Notes: generated by a model not told the origin, from the letters alone. Positions 1-9,473 are shown, numbered from the stretch's first letter. The stretch: DNA of 64,000 nucleotides from Roseimicrobium sp. ORNL1 (GCF_011044495.1 NZ_CP049143.1:5952001-6016000); one strand, 5' to 3'. Made by a program: numbers and translations.

Positions 1-1984
1 TGTCCGGACGCGCCTTGATCTCGCTGTACGGCACCTCCTGCCAGGAAACGTGGGAGTTCTCCACGATGCGCTCATTCACCAACTTCTCCACATCACGCAC
101 CTGCTGGGGCGTGAGCGCAGCGTTGTTGAAGTCAAACGTGAGCTTATCAGGCCCCACGAAGGAACCCTTTTGCGTTGCCTCCTTGGAGACCACTTCATGC
201 AGCGCCCAGTGCAACAAGTGCGTCACCGTATGATGACGCTCGATGGCATTGCGACGGTCCGCGTTCACTTCAAGCTCTACCTTGGATCCTTTTGCGGGAG
301 CTTCATCTCCGTCCACGAAGTGCAGCCAGGTGTTGCCAGACTTCTGGGTATTCGTCACGCGCCAGGAGTCCGCGCCATGGATGAGCACGGCGCTGTCGCC
401 CACTTGACCACCCATTTCCGCATAGGCAGTGCTGTGATCCAACACCACTGCGGTCTTGTCCTTCATGGATACCACTTCCAACACCGTGGCAGGCGTGGTG
501 AGCTTGTCGTAGCCGATGAACTTCGTGGGCTCCTTGGTTTCGATCTCACTGAGCGCAATGACCTGCCTCACTTGAGCGCCTTGAGAGCGCTTCCTCTGCT
601 CTTCCATGAGAACTTCGAATCCCGCGATGTCGACTTTCAGGCCACGCTCGCGGGCCATCAGTTCGGTCAGGTCCAACGGAAATCCCTGTTCATCATACAA
701 CTTGAAGGCAAACGCCCCCGTGATGGTCTTCGCTTCCTCCACCTCAGCTTCGAAAAGCGCAATACCCTTGTCCAGCGTGCGATTGAAGGATTCCTCTTCC
801 GTCTTCAGCACGGACTTCACATGCTCCTTCCGCGCGCGAATCTCGGGAAACACATCTCCCATGTTCTGGGCGAGCACGTCGACAAGCTTGTAGAAGAAAG
901 GCTCCTTGAAGCCGAGAGTACGGCCATAACGCACCGCGCGGCGCAGGATGCGACGCAGCACGTAATTGCGATTCGTGTTACCAGGCTGAATGCCATCCGC
1001 AATCGCGAAGCTCAGGGTGCGGATGTGGTCCGCAATCACGCGGAAGGCCACGTCTTCCTTCTCCTGCTCGGTGTCACCGGTCGAGCCGCTCTTCGGCAGC
1101 GTGCTGCCATACTTCTTGCCGCTCAGCTTTTCGATCTCGTCGAAGATGGGGCGGAAGACATCGGTCTCGTAGTTGCTGATCTTCGCGTTCTTGAAGTCCG
1201 CAAAATTCTTCGTGCCCTGGATGATGGACGCAAGGCGCTCAAAGCCCATGCCGGTATCCACGTGCTGCGCGGGCAGCGGGGTGAAGGTACCATCGGGATT
1301 GGCGTTAAACTGGATGAACACGTTGTTCCAGATCTCAATGCACTCGGGCACGCCGGCATTCACCAGCTTCGCGCCACGCTTCTCGAGTTCCTCGGTACGG
1401 TCTTCCGGAGTGAGGTCGATGTGGATTTCGCTGCACGGGCCGCAGGGGCCGGTCTCACCCATCATCCAGAAGTTGTCCTTCTTGTTCCCGTTTACGATGT
1501 GGATGTCGGGGTCCAGACCCACGCCACGGAACTTCTCCGCCCAGAGGTCCCACGCCTCCTGGTCGCGCTCGGAGGGGTCGCCAGGGTCAGGCTGATAGAT
1601 GCTCGCGTACACACGCTGCGGCGGGAACTTGAAACGCTCCACGATGAGTTCCCAGGACCACGCAATCGCCTCCTTCTTGAAGTAGTCGCCGAAGGACCAG
1701 TTCCCCAGCATCTCAAAGAAGGTGTGGTGGTAGGTATCCAGACCCACGTCATCCAGGTCATTGTGCTTGCCGCCGGCGCGAATGCACTTCTGCGTATCCG
1801 CCGCGCGGCCCGGCTTGTAGGGGCATTCGATCTGGCCCAGGAAGATCGGCACGAACTGGTTCATCCCCGCGTTCGTGAAGAGCAGGTTCGGCGAATCCGG
1901 CATCAGGCTGGAGGAGGGCACGATGGTATGCTGCTTCTCCTTGAAGAAATCGAGGAAGGCTTGGCGGATTTGCGCGGAGGTCAT
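1..1984 (-). CDS. alaS: alanine--tRNA ligase, 3' end cut by window edge
   Basis: Cytosolic class II synthetase that charges tRNA-Ala and edits mischarged Ser/Gly. About 661 N-terminal residues are present of a family length near 870-950; the remainder lies before base 1. The N-terminus (MTSAQIRQAFLDFF) and the segment TFFEMLGNWSFGDYFKK are typical AlaS catalytic-core sequence. Near residue 590 the editing-domain zinc motif HxxxH is visible as HTVTH. The second editing motif (CxxxH) and the C-Ala domain would be off-window. The ATG at 1984 matches the usual family start. A long plus-strand open frame over the same bases is a shadow of this gene. Identification is secure. Confidence 0.97.
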   Translation of the reverse strand, partial: MTSAQIRQAFLDFFKEKQHTIVPSSSLMPDSPNLLFTNAGMNQFVPIFLGQIECPYKPGRAADTQKCIRAGGKHNDLDDVGLDTYHHTFFEMLGNWSFGDYFKKEAIAWSWELIVERFKFPPQRVYASIYQPDPGDPSERDQEAWDLWAEKFRGVGLDPDIHIVNGNKKDNFWMMGETGPCGPCSEIHIDLTPEDRTEELEKRGAKLVNAGVPECIEIWNNVFIQFNANPDGTFTPLPAQHVDTGMGFERLASIIQGTKNFADFKNAKISNYETDVFRPIFDEIEKLSGKKYGSTLPKSGSTGDTEQEKEDVAFRVIADHIRTLSFAIADGIQPGNTNRNYVLRRILRRAVRYGRTLGFKEPFFYKLVDVLAQNMGDVFPEIRARKEHVKSVLKTEEESFNRTLDKGIALFEAEVEEAKTITGAFAFKLYDEQGFPLDLTELMARERGLKVDIAGFEVLMEEQRKRSQGAQVRQVIALSEIETKEPTKFIGYDKLTTPATVLEVVSMKDKTAVVLDHSTAYAEMGGQVGDSAVLIHGADSWRVTNTQKSGNTWLHFVDGDEAPAKGSKVELEVNADRRNAIERHHTVTHLLHWALHEVVSKEATQKGSFVGPDKLTFDFNNAALTPQQVRDVEKLVNERIVENSHVSWQEVPYSEIKARPD

Positions 1985-2075
1985 GAGCGTGTTGTCTGGG
2001 CTGGGAAAAGGGCGCGCAGACTAGCGCGGGATCGCCTCGCGTCATAGGAAAATGTGGTGCCGCCGGAGCGTGAAC

Positions 2076-2225
2076 GTAGCAGGCTTCTCCAGAAGCCTTT
2101 CCACGCCGCATTCCCCCCTGACTTTCAATGACTTTTAACACACTCAGAGGCACGGTTGTCCGCTCGGAATAATTCAAGATCAACCCGGCTCCTGTAGCAG
2201 CAAGGCTTCTGGAGAAGCCTGCTAC
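2076..2225. repeat. 24-bp perfect inverted repeat, hairpin-forming element
   Basis: The 24 bases at 2076-2099 are the exact reverse complement of 2202-2225. Each arm also folds on itself (GGCTTCT, 2-base loop, AGAAGCC), and the right arm has an extra outer GTAGCA/TGCTAC stem starting at 2194. The element occupies most of the 288-bp space between the alaS start and the next gene. It could be a REP-like element or a small non-autonomous mobile element; no transposase is nearby. Confidence 0.75.
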
Positions 2226-2272
2226 TTTCTGCTACCCGCAGTACACCGTTTCTACTACGCTGGGATACCATC

Positions 2273-2614
2273 ATGGACGAAACTCCCACCACCACTGAGG
2301 CCCGAGCGGAGGAAAAGAAGGACATGCTTGATGCCCTGCTGGACCTCTCCTTCCGCACCGCCATCACCCCGAAGATTGCCCGCTGGCTGTACATCATGGG
2401 GCTGGTCGTCTCCGGCCTGCTGGCCGCCAAGTGGGTACTCGCGGCATTCAGCGTGGGCCAGGGCGGCGGCCTCTTTGCAGGTGTCATGTCGCTGTTTTTC
2501 GCCCCCGTCCTGTTCGTCATCTACGCGCTCATCACCCGCGTGTTTTTGGAGGTCGTCCTGGCCATCTTTTTCATCGCGGATACGCTCAAGGAGATCGAGC
2601 GTGGGAAGAGGTAA
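2273..2614 (+). CDS. DUF4282-type small membrane protein
   Basis: 113 residues: an acidic/charged N-terminus with a segment like DALLDLSFRTAITPKIARWLY, then two hydrophobic spans (about 40-60 and 73-102). The LSFRxxITPKIARWLY pattern before the first span is characteristic of DUF4282 proteins, small two-helix inner-membrane proteins without known function. The ATG at 2273 is just downstream of the inverted-repeat element. The next gene begins 82 bases later on the same strand, so the two could be co-transcribed. Function is unknown. Confidence 0.8.
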   Translation: MDETPTTTEARAEEKKDMLDALLDLSFRTAITPKIARWLYIMGLVVSGLLAAKWVLAAFSVGQGGGLFAGVMSLFFAPVLFVIYALITRVFLEVVLAIFFIADTLKEIERGKR

Positions 2615-2696
2615 CCTCGCGTGGGATACGGCAGAAAACCGTCCGGAGGCAAAGTCTGGGATTGGTTTCCTCGTGCCAGTGTGATTCCATCCGCCC

Positions 2697-3677
2697 ATGT
2701 CCATGACAAACCGCCAGCGCGCGCAGCTTTTCCATGAAATGGGGAAACTCCTGCGCGCAGGGGTGCACATGGACCGCTCCGTGGATCTCCTTCTGGAGCA
2801 GCGCCCTGCAGCGCCCGTGCGGAGCTGGCTCGAGGGCCTGCGCCAGGGTCTTGCCGCGCGACTCACCGTGGCGGATGCCGTGGCCAAAAACGGCTCCACA
2901 CGTGCCTTGGAAACCAGCCTCCTCGCGGCCGGGGAAAAGGGCGGCAAGCTGGAGGATTCCTTCGACCATCTGGCGCGCTATTACGACCTGCGCCAGCGGA
3001 GCCGGGACAAGGCGATTGGCGCACTCATCTACCCCTTCATCCTCCTGCACCTCGGCCTCTTCGTGCCGGACTTCGGCGGCATCATGCGCGGAGAGGGATT
3101 CGGCGGACTGATTCCGGACTTCGTGAAACGGCTAATCATCGCCTGGGTCCTGATTCTCGGCGTGGCCGTCATCGCGAAGGCGGCCTTGAAAGCCGCAGGC
3201 ACGTCCACAGCAGTGGACGGGCTGCTGAACTCCATTCCTCTCGTCGGAGGCGTCCGTCGTCACTGGGCATTGGCACGCTTCTGCCAGGTGTTTCAGACCT
3301 GCCTGCTCGCCGCTCTGCGAGTCTCAGACTCCTTGAGGCTGGCGGGAGACGCCTCTCAAAGCGCCGTGCTGAACGACGCCGGAAAAACGGCGGCAGCAAA
3401 GGTCGAACAAGGAGAGCAGCTCACGCCCTCCATGCGCGGCACCGGTGCCTTTCCCGTCACCTTCATGCAGTCCGTGGCCACTGCGGAAGAAACTGGCACC
3501 ATGGACATCGAAATGGGCCGCTGGGCCGCCGCGGAGTCTGAATTGGCCGCCCAGGCGCAAAACCGGGCAGCAGAGTGGCTGCCACGCATCTTCTACGTCA
3601 TTGTCGTCTTCTACGTCGCGTACCGGATCGTCAGTTCATTTTCGAGCTATTTCACCGAGCTCAACAAGATGTTATGA
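2697..3677 (+). CDS. GspF/PilC-like type II secretion F-domain protein
   Basis: 326 residues. It resembles the inner-membrane platform protein of type II secretion/type IV pilus systems: a helical F domain at about 8-100 (FHEMGKLLRAGVHMDRSVDLL, AAGEKGGKLEDSFDHLARYY), membrane spans at about 107-123 and 146-166, a second F domain at about 185-290 with the ATAEETGTMD signature, and a last span at about 295-318. It is shorter than usual GspF proteins (about 400 aa). No GspE ATPase, pseudopilin or secretin gene lies in the window, so it is an orphan here. It may serve a pilus machine encoded elsewhere or a specialised role. Confidence 0.85.
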   Translation: MSMTNRQRAQLFHEMGKLLRAGVHMDRSVDLLLEQRPAAPVRSWLEGLRQGLAARLTVADAVAKNGSTRALETSLLAAGEKGGKLEDSFDHLARYYDLRQRSRDKAIGALIYPFILLHLGLFVPDFGGIMRGEGFGGLIPDFVKRLIIAWVLILGVAVIAKAALKAAGTSTAVDGLLNSIPLVGGVRRHWALARFCQVFQTCLLAALRVSDSLRLAGDASQSAVLNDAGKTAAAKVEQGEQLTPSMRGTGAFPVTFMQSVATAEETGTMDIEMGRWAAAESELAAQAQNRAAEWLPRIFYVIVVFYVAYRIVSSFSSYFTELNKML

Positions 3678-3938
3678 CGCTGGGCCCATGCGGCTCATAC
3701 TTGCGTGACAATTTAGTTCTTCGCGCGGGCAACCGCGCGCACGATGTTGTACGATATGATGGAAAATCTTGGGCCGGTCATTCTTTGTCCGGCGGCAAGG
3801 TGAGCAAATGTTCCTTCAGGTGCCGCTTTCGTAAAACGCGCGACGATCATGAAGACTCCCCCTCCCCCGCTCTGCCACACGCCGTCGATATCCACGCCCA
3901 TCCATTCATTCACGTCCGGCATTTAACCCCCGAGAACC

Positions 3939-5120
3939 ATGGAATGGATCGTCCTGGCGATTCTGGCGCCCCTGATTGTGGTGCCAGTGGTTCTTCTTTT
4001 TGGCTACGCGGGATGCGGTGACTTCATCGCCACCGACATCATCAGCGTGCCAAAGCTGACCTTCTCTTACAAGATCGATGGCACCACGGTCACCCTCACC
4101 TGGAGCGCCGGTCCCCCGGGCACCACGAAATACCGGCTCCTCAGGGGACTTGAGGGTGAAAACCTGGAGGAAATCACTCCCGGCCCGGATGCCCAGACGC
4201 AGTACGCGGACACCGGTCGCACCGAACTGGCGCGTTACTTCTATGTCGTCTACGGCAAGGATGGCGCCAACAAAACCACCTGCGAGTCCAAGCAGTTGAT
4301 CGTGGACATCCCTCCGCTGCCCCCGACCAACGTCGCCGCGGCTGCCACCGGGCCCAATACAGTTCACCTCACGTGGAAAAATAATCCAGACGCACGCATG
4401 GATCGCGTGGTCATCCGCCGCTTGCACGTGAGCACTGCTGCGGAAGAGGAGACGGACATTCCACGCGCGGAGACCTACGATGACACCACACCCTCCGCAG
4501 TGACGGACTTCTCCTACCAAGTCGCTGCCCGCTACAGTGCGGATGATGGCACTGGAATCTCGCTCACCTCCATTTTCGCGCCCGAGCCGCCATTGAGGGT
4601 CGATGGCCTGCCGCCTGAGAACTTCACGCTGGCATTTCCCTCCACACCAAACACTCCCAACCGCGTATCTCCCAGCCTTGGAGGCGACTGCATCATCCAA
4701 CGCATCTCCAAGGACGAACTGCAGGCCGGCGGGAACAGGTTGCGCATCACCTTCCGGGCCACCAATGGGCTGGGCTTCACTGCGGTCACCATCTCCCAAC
4801 CGGCAAGCACAGGCAACGATTGGGACTCCCACACGGATCTCACCGTGATCGCCACCAATCTCGATCTCTCGGGTGCCCAGCCCATGGTGCGCACGCTCGA
4901 CTACACCCTGGACGAGGATCAGGACGTTCTCATCGCGTTCAACATGCGACCGGAGGATGATCTCGCCAATGCGCCCATCACGGACAACGTGCCCGGGTGC
5001 ACCGTCTACTACCTGGCGGACAACCGGGACGCGGTCAAAATCGGCGCTCGCGATCCGAATTTTGCGACGTTCACCAACACCCTGGCGATCGTGGAGAAAA
5101 TCGAAGTCGTAGTCGCATAA
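3939..5120 (+). CDS. membrane-anchored FN3-like domain protein, function unknown
   Basis: 393 residues. A strongly hydrophobic N-terminus (residues 4-24) ends at Cys26 (FGYAGC); this could be a lipoprotein signal, but the -3 position is a poor lipobox, so a simple membrane anchor is equally likely. Two beta-sandwich repeats resembling fibronectin type III follow at about 35-125 (TVTLTWSAGPPGTTKYRLLRG) and 127-225 (TNVAAAATGPNTVHLTWKNNP). The C-terminal 165 residues are beta-rich and unrecognised. It probably acts at the cell envelope. The stop is 10 bases before the next gene, so the two are very likely one operon. No homologous function is recognised. Confidence 0.75.
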   Translation: MEWIVLAILAPLIVVPVVLLFGYAGCGDFIATDIISVPKLTFSYKIDGTTVTLTWSAGPPGTTKYRLLRGLEGENLEEITPGPDAQTQYADTGRTELARYFYVVYGKDGANKTTCESKQLIVDIPPLPPTNVAAAATGPNTVHLTWKNNPDARMDRVVIRRLHVSTAAEEETDIPRAETYDDTTPSAVTDFSYQVAARYSADDGTGISLTSIFAPEPPLRVDGLPPENFTLAFPSTPNTPNRVSPSLGGDCIIQRISKDELQAGGNRLRITFRATNGLGFTAVTISQPASTGNDWDSHTDLTVIATNLDLSGAQPMVRTLDYTLDEDQDVLIAFNMRPEDDLANAPITDNVPGCTVYYLADNRDAVKIGARDPNFATFTNTLAIVEKIEVVVA

Positions 5121-5130
5121 CCAACCAGCC

Positions 5131-7893
5131 ATGGCAAACCAACTGACGGGAGTTTTCGATGCGGCCCTGCAGATCAGCGTGCAGCGCCTCAATGGTCTGC
5201 TGGCCACCATGCATCAAAACCGCTGGGAGAAGGAGCAGAACGCAGCCTCCAAGCTGCCCACCTTCCCGCACGCGGACAAGATTCGCCTGGGGCCGCCGCC
5301 CTTTGGCATCGATCCTCACCTCCTGCGCCTGGCAGTGCAAGCTCATCACCACCAGATGGAGCAAACAGGAAAAGGCTCTGGAATCGGCCTTCCCAGTGTC
5401 TCCAGCATGCTGGAAAGCCTGCCTCCAGAGATAGCCGCAGTGGCGGGGGAGAACCTTCCAAATTGGGAGAATCTCACCTCCCTCTCGGCAGACAGCACCA
5501 GCATCGCACGCGGGCTGGCTGAGGTACAAATCTCCGCGCCTTTCGTGATCCTCGCCAATGGCGACATCAACAAGGTCACGGTGCATGTCTTCGTACGCGC
5601 ACGATACCTCGCGGACACTCCCAGCCATCTGCTACCGGAGCGTATTCATGGAGAGGTGCGCATCGGTTATGAATTGAAGCGCGAGGGCAACTCTCTCAAG
5701 GTCGTGCCCCCGGAAGACGACAGCAAGGTTTCCTTCATCTCCAACACCACGCTGCCCCACGTCGTCACCGCTGCCATCACGAAGGAAATCGGCATCCTCG
5801 TGCGCGAACGCTTCCGTCCCAGCCTGGTGGATTTCACCAGCGACTTTGGCTTCGCGGGCTCATTCAAGGCGATCGGCAGCGGCACCAGCCAGGTGCTCGC
5901 GATCCCGATATCCCTCACGGGCGGGGTGCCTGTGGGAAGCGCGAACAGCCTCAACAATGCCTGGCTGGGAAATCAGGACTTCGCCCTCGCGGTGAGCAAG
6001 GAGTTCGTGGGAACGCAATTCGAGCCTGCGCTGGCTCCGCTGCGCGGTTTCAGCGTGAGGATCACGGTGAATGTGGATGCCCTGATTTTCGGTTTCAGTG
6101 TCGCTCAATTCACGCTGCGCATCCTGGACGCGAGGTTGGAGTGGAGTGCCGGGCTCGTGACGCTGCGAGTCGATGCCAAGCTCCTGGCCTCCGCCATATT
6201 TGGATCGATTCAAGAATCGTACGACATCGCCATCACCCAGGGGATGCACTTTCAGTTGGCGCCGCGCACGATCACCCTCACGGCCGTGGACAGCGATCTG
6301 AAAGTCACGGGCGCACCAGACGAGTTCGGCATCCCTGACGCAGCGTGGAAGGCGGCACGCGATGCCCGCAATCGAGCCCTGCCCGCGGTGCAGCAGATGG
6401 TTCCAAAGATCTTTCAGAACGCCGAGTCCCCTGAGATCGGCAAGGGAGCGCTCCTGCGCATTGGAATCGCCCTGCGTCGGTTCGACCCGGTTCTCGCGGT
6501 GGAATACAAGAACATCGAGGTCAATACCAATGGCCTGATTGTGCGCGGCTCCATCTCCGGCGGGAAGCGCATGGCGCCGATTGCCGACATCCGAAGCGCC
6601 GACGATGGCGACAGTTACACGGCACTGCATAGCTGGATACCTGGAGGTCGTATCGAAAAGCTGGTCTGGGGCATGTACGAAAAGGTGCCCTTCCAGAAGG
6701 CACTCGCGGGCACAGGGCTGTTGTGGACCCTTCCGTGGGAAGGCATGCCCAAGTTCTCCGGAGAGGAGACGGAGCATTTCATGTTCCCCCATGCATGGAC
6801 GCTGCCTCGCAGCACCACCGTGTGCCTCACCATCTATGGCTCCCGGAGAAATCTCAGAGGCGTGGTGGAAGACGGAGACGAGGTGTGGGGAGCAGACAAC
6901 ACCCACGGGCTGTGCGCGCCGGTCGTGCTCCCACCGATCTTCATTCTGCCGAACTGGAAGAAGTTCGAGATCCCCAACATCTGGCCGGACTTCACCGGTG
7001 AACTGATTCTCGAAGATCTCGTCTTTGCCCACATCGACGCCGCCGCACATGACTGGCCCGCGGGTGAACTAACCACCAATCACCTTGTGCATTTCCTGGA
7101 CTGGAATGCGGAGCAACCCATGCAGGCCATTCATGAGGCCCTGGCTTTGATGAAGAAGAAAAGGTTCGCCCTCACCCTCGTGGTCGTGGTGCCTCAAGGA
7201 AGCCTCAAGGTGCATCGCACCGAAATGGAAGCGAAGCTGGGCCTCGACGGGCCGCACGAGAAGGTCGGGCAAAAGGAAGGCCAGTCTCCGGTGCACATCC
7301 AGATCGCGGAAGATCTCAACCAGGGCTGGTCCGAGATGTTCCACGCGAGCAGCACACCCGCCACCTTCTTTGTGAATGCCCGGCAGGAGCCTGTCTGGGG
7401 CGTCGATGGCGCAGTGGATCCTGGGGAACTCGCAGCCGTGCTGGACAAGGAAATCGTGCCTGCCCCCGCCGCCAAAGGCCGGCTCCCGGAGCCTGCCATC
7501 CGCCCCGGCAACCTCCTGCCTTCTATCAGCTTCATCGATGACCAGGGCAGCTTCATACGGCTGGAGGACTTTTCCGAGAAGGAACTGATGCTCTGCTTCT
7601 GGAAGTCGACGTCCCAACCCTCTCTCCGCGAATTGCAGCGCTTGCAGGAGATTCAGAAAACCGACGGCGAGCTCATCATCGTGGGACTTTGCGGCGACGA
7701 GGACGCGGAGGTCATCTCGCGCATTCGTGACCAGTACCAACTCTCCTTCATCCTGGGGCAGGATCCAGACCGGCACATTGCCCGCAGCCTGAAGGTGCGC
7801 TGCTGGCCCACCACCCTGCGTGTCGGGCGGGAAGGCATCCTTCACAGCACCCAGTTTGGCTATCCCATGAAGCAGGGCTTGGGGAAGGAGTGA
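5131..7893 (+). CDS. large protein with two cysteine-less thioredoxin-like C-terminal domains
   Basis: 920 residues with no signal peptide. The first ~640 residues are unrecognised and appear beta-rich. From about residue 640 there are two consecutive redoxin-like stretches. The first, near 651, has VHFLDWNAEQPM where a TlpA-type protein would have its WCxxC active site. The second (about 785-918) has LMLCFWKSTSQPS near 820, followed by a typical IVGLCGDE...ILGQDPDRHIARSLKVRCWPTTLRV pattern. In both, the CxxC redox motif is missing, so neither should act as a disulfide oxidoreductase; a binding or scaffold role is inferred. Likely co-transcribed with the upstream FN3-like gene. Confidence 0.7.
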   Translation: MANQLTGVFDAALQISVQRLNGLLATMHQNRWEKEQNAASKLPTFPHADKIRLGPPPFGIDPHLLRLAVQAHHHQMEQTGKGSGIGLPSVSSMLESLPPEIAAVAGENLPNWENLTSLSADSTSIARGLAEVQISAPFVILANGDINKVTVHVFVRARYLADTPSHLLPERIHGEVRIGYELKREGNSLKVVPPEDDSKVSFISNTTLPHVVTAAITKEIGILVRERFRPSLVDFTSDFGFAGSFKAIGSGTSQVLAIPISLTGGVPVGSANSLNNAWLGNQDFALAVSKEFVGTQFEPALAPLRGFSVRITVNVDALIFGFSVAQFTLRILDARLEWSAGLVTLRVDAKLLASAIFGSIQESYDIAITQGMHFQLAPRTITLTAVDSDLKVTGAPDEFGIPDAAWKAARDARNRALPAVQQMVPKIFQNAESPEIGKGALLRIGIALRRFDPVLAVEYKNIEVNTNGLIVRGSISGGKRMAPIADIRSADDGDSYTALHSWIPGGRIEKLVWGMYEKVPFQKALAGTGLLWTLPWEGMPKFSGEETEHFMFPHAWTLPRSTTVCLTIYGSRRNLRGVVEDGDEVWGADNTHGLCAPVVLPPIFILPNWKKFEIPNIWPDFTGELILEDLVFAHIDAAAHDWPAGELTTNHLVHFLDWNAEQPMQAIHEALALMKKKRFALTLVVVVPQGSLKVHRTEMEAKLGLDGPHEKVGQKEGQSPVHIQIAEDLNQGWSEMFHASSTPATFFVNARQEPVWGVDGAVDPGELAAVLDKEIVPAPAAKGRLPEPAIRPGNLLPSISFIDDQGSFIRLEDFSEKELMLCFWKSTSQPSLRELQRLQEIQKTDGELIIVGLCGDEDAEVISRIRDQYQLSFILGQDPDRHIARSLKVRCWPTTLRVGREGILHSTQFGYPMKQGLGKE

Positions 7894-8059
7894 AGTGTCC
7901 GTTGAACCAGCCTGCGTACCAAGGCTTGGGTCACCAGCCAAAAAGATCTCGGTAGGCATTGCCAGCCAAAGACAGGTCGGTTAATGCTCGGACTCCCCCC
8001 GGGGAGGTATCAATTTTCCCGGTGTCCGGCGAATATTTGCAATTTGCCCTTGCGTTTTC

Positions 8060-8073
8060 TGTTCATTCGAACA
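8060..8073. promoter_or_regulatory. LexA-type operator upstream of recA
   Basis: A perfect 14-bp palindrome TGTTC-ATTC-GAACA whose right end is 50 bases before the recA ATG. TGTTC-N4-GAACA is the LexA-binding motif reported for Verrucomicrobia, and recA is a core SOS gene, so SOS control is the natural reading. The sequence match is direct; binding is inferred. Confidence 0.85.
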
Positions 8074-8123
8074 TCATCGGCAAATTACGAGAACCCGTCC
8101 ACTGAACACTAATCCGACACATT

Positions 8124-9239
8124 ATGGCCCGCGCACCGAAAGAAGCACCCTCCTCTGAAACCGCCGCACAGAACAAGATTGCCGAGGCGCGGGCGCGGAA
8201 CCTGGACCAAGCCATCCAGCAAATCCAGAAGGACTACGGCGAAGGCGCCATCCTCCGCATGGATGACAGCTCCAAGGTAGACGTGAGCGTCATCCCCACC
8301 GGGAACCTCCTCATCGACCAGGCCCTTGGCGTGGGCGGCTTCCCCCGCGGCCGTATCGTAGAAGTGTACGGCCCGGAATCCTCCGGTAAGACGACCCTCA
8401 CCCTGACGGTCATCGCCCAAGCCCAGAAGACAGGCGGCCTCGCCGCCTTCATTGACGTGGAGCACGCCCTCGACCCCGGCTACGCCCGCAAGCTCGGCGT
8501 GAAGATGGAGGAGCTCCTCGTCTCCCAGCCCAGCAGCGGTGAAGAAGCCCTGCGCATCTGCGAAACTCTCGTGCGCTCAAACGCGCTGGACGTCATCGTC
8601 ATCGACTCCGTGGCCGCCCTCGTGACGCGGCAGGAACTCGAGGGTGAAATCGGCGACGCCACCGTGGGCGCCCAGGCCCGCCTCATGAGCGCCGCCCTGA
8701 GAAAACTCACCGCCATCATCAGCAAGGCCCGCACCTGCTGCGTCTTCACGAACCAGATTCGTGAGAAGGTGGGCATCATGTTCGGCAATCCCGAAACGAC
8801 CCCGGGCGGCAAGGCCCTGAAATTCTACGCCAGCACCCGTATCGACATCCGCCGCATCGGCGCCATCAAGTCCACGGATGGCACGGTCACGGGCAACCGC
8901 ACCAAGGTGAAGATCGTGAAGAACAAGCTCGCGCCTCCCTACACGGAAGCCGAGTTCGACCTCATGTACAACGAGGGCATCAGCGGCGTTGGTTCCTTGC
9001 TGGACCTTGCGCTGGAGTTCGACATCCTACAGAAGCGCGGCTCCTGGATCAGCTACAAGGGCACGCAACTCGCCCAAGGCCGCGACGCCTGCAAGGAAGC
9101 CCTGAAGGGTGACGCCACGCTCTACGCCGAGGTCGAAGTCGCCGTGAAGGAGAAACTCGCTGAGAAGAATGGAACCGCCGCAAGCAAGGGCGGTGGCGGT
9201 AGCAGCAGCAGCAGTGACGGTGAGTCCGCTGGAGAGTAA
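8124..9239 (+). CDS. recA: recombinase RecA
   Basis: 371 residues, normal for RecA. It forms the ATP-dependent ssDNA filament for strand exchange and stimulates LexA self-cleavage. Visible motifs are Walker [10 protein letters not shown] (about 78-86), Walker [13 protein letters not shown] (about 154-165) and loop 2 [18 protein letters not shown]. The N-terminal [20 protein letters not shown] is classic. The C-terminus differs from the usual acidic tail: after residue ~345 it becomes a Gly/Ser-rich low-complexity tail encoded partly by AGC repeats. A LexA-type palindrome lies upstream and an intrinsic terminator downstream, so it is probably monocistronic and SOS-regulated. Confidence 0.98.
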   Translation: MARAPKEAPSSETAAQNKIAEARARNLDQAIQQIQKDYGEGAILRMDDSSKVDVSVIPTGNLLIDQALGVGGFPRGRIVEVYGPESSGKTTLTLTVIAQAQKTGGLAAFIDVEHALDPGYARKLGVKMEELLVSQPSSGEEALRICETLVRSNALDVIVIDSVAALVTRQELEGEIGDATVGAQARLMSAALRKLTAIISKARTCCVFTNQIREKVGIMFGNPETTPGGKALKFYASTRIDIRRIGAIKSTDGTVTGNRTKVKIVKNKLAPPYTEAEFDLMYNEGISGVGSLLDLALEFDILQKRGSWISYKGTQLAQGRDACKEALKGDATLYAEVEVAVKEKLAEKNGTAASKGGGGSSSSSDGESAGE

Positions 9240-9276
9240 TCGCGCCTGGCACATTTCAATTTCCTCGTTGCTGGGG

Positions 9277-9308
9277 ACACCGCCTGCATGCCAGGCGGTG
9301 TTTTTGTG
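9277..9308 (+). terminator. intrinsic terminator of recA
   Basis: A 10-bp perfect stem (ACACCGCCTG at 9277-9286, loop CATGC, complement at 9292-9301) is followed immediately by a T-rich run, 38 bases after the recA stop codon. It is the clearest rho-independent terminator in the window. Confidence 0.9.
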
Positions 9309-9473
9309 TTTTGTGATGGCTCACCCTATCCATGTTTTGCAGACGGAAGGGCACGTCGATTCTGATGACTGGTGGGCGGGGCGGTCAAAGATTGGTCTTG
9401 TCGACAGTGTCCGCGTGCAGTGAAACTTCACGCAACCTACCGGCTTCGAAGTCCGGTCCTACGACGCCTTCTG

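Noticed and set aside
50-2047. 665-codon plus-strand open frame
   Set aside because: It is antisense to alaS, whose motifs are unmistakable; its His/Arg/Leu-rich composition is a high-GC shadow.
3713-3922. 69-residue minus-strand frame in the gap after the GspF-like gene
   Set aside because: No recognisable features or supporting context; the 261-bp gap otherwise holds only a short GCGCGG/CCGCGC hairpin.
7894-8059. Possible tRNA or structured RNA upstream of recA
   Set aside because: No cloverleaf or conserved riboswitch core could be drawn.
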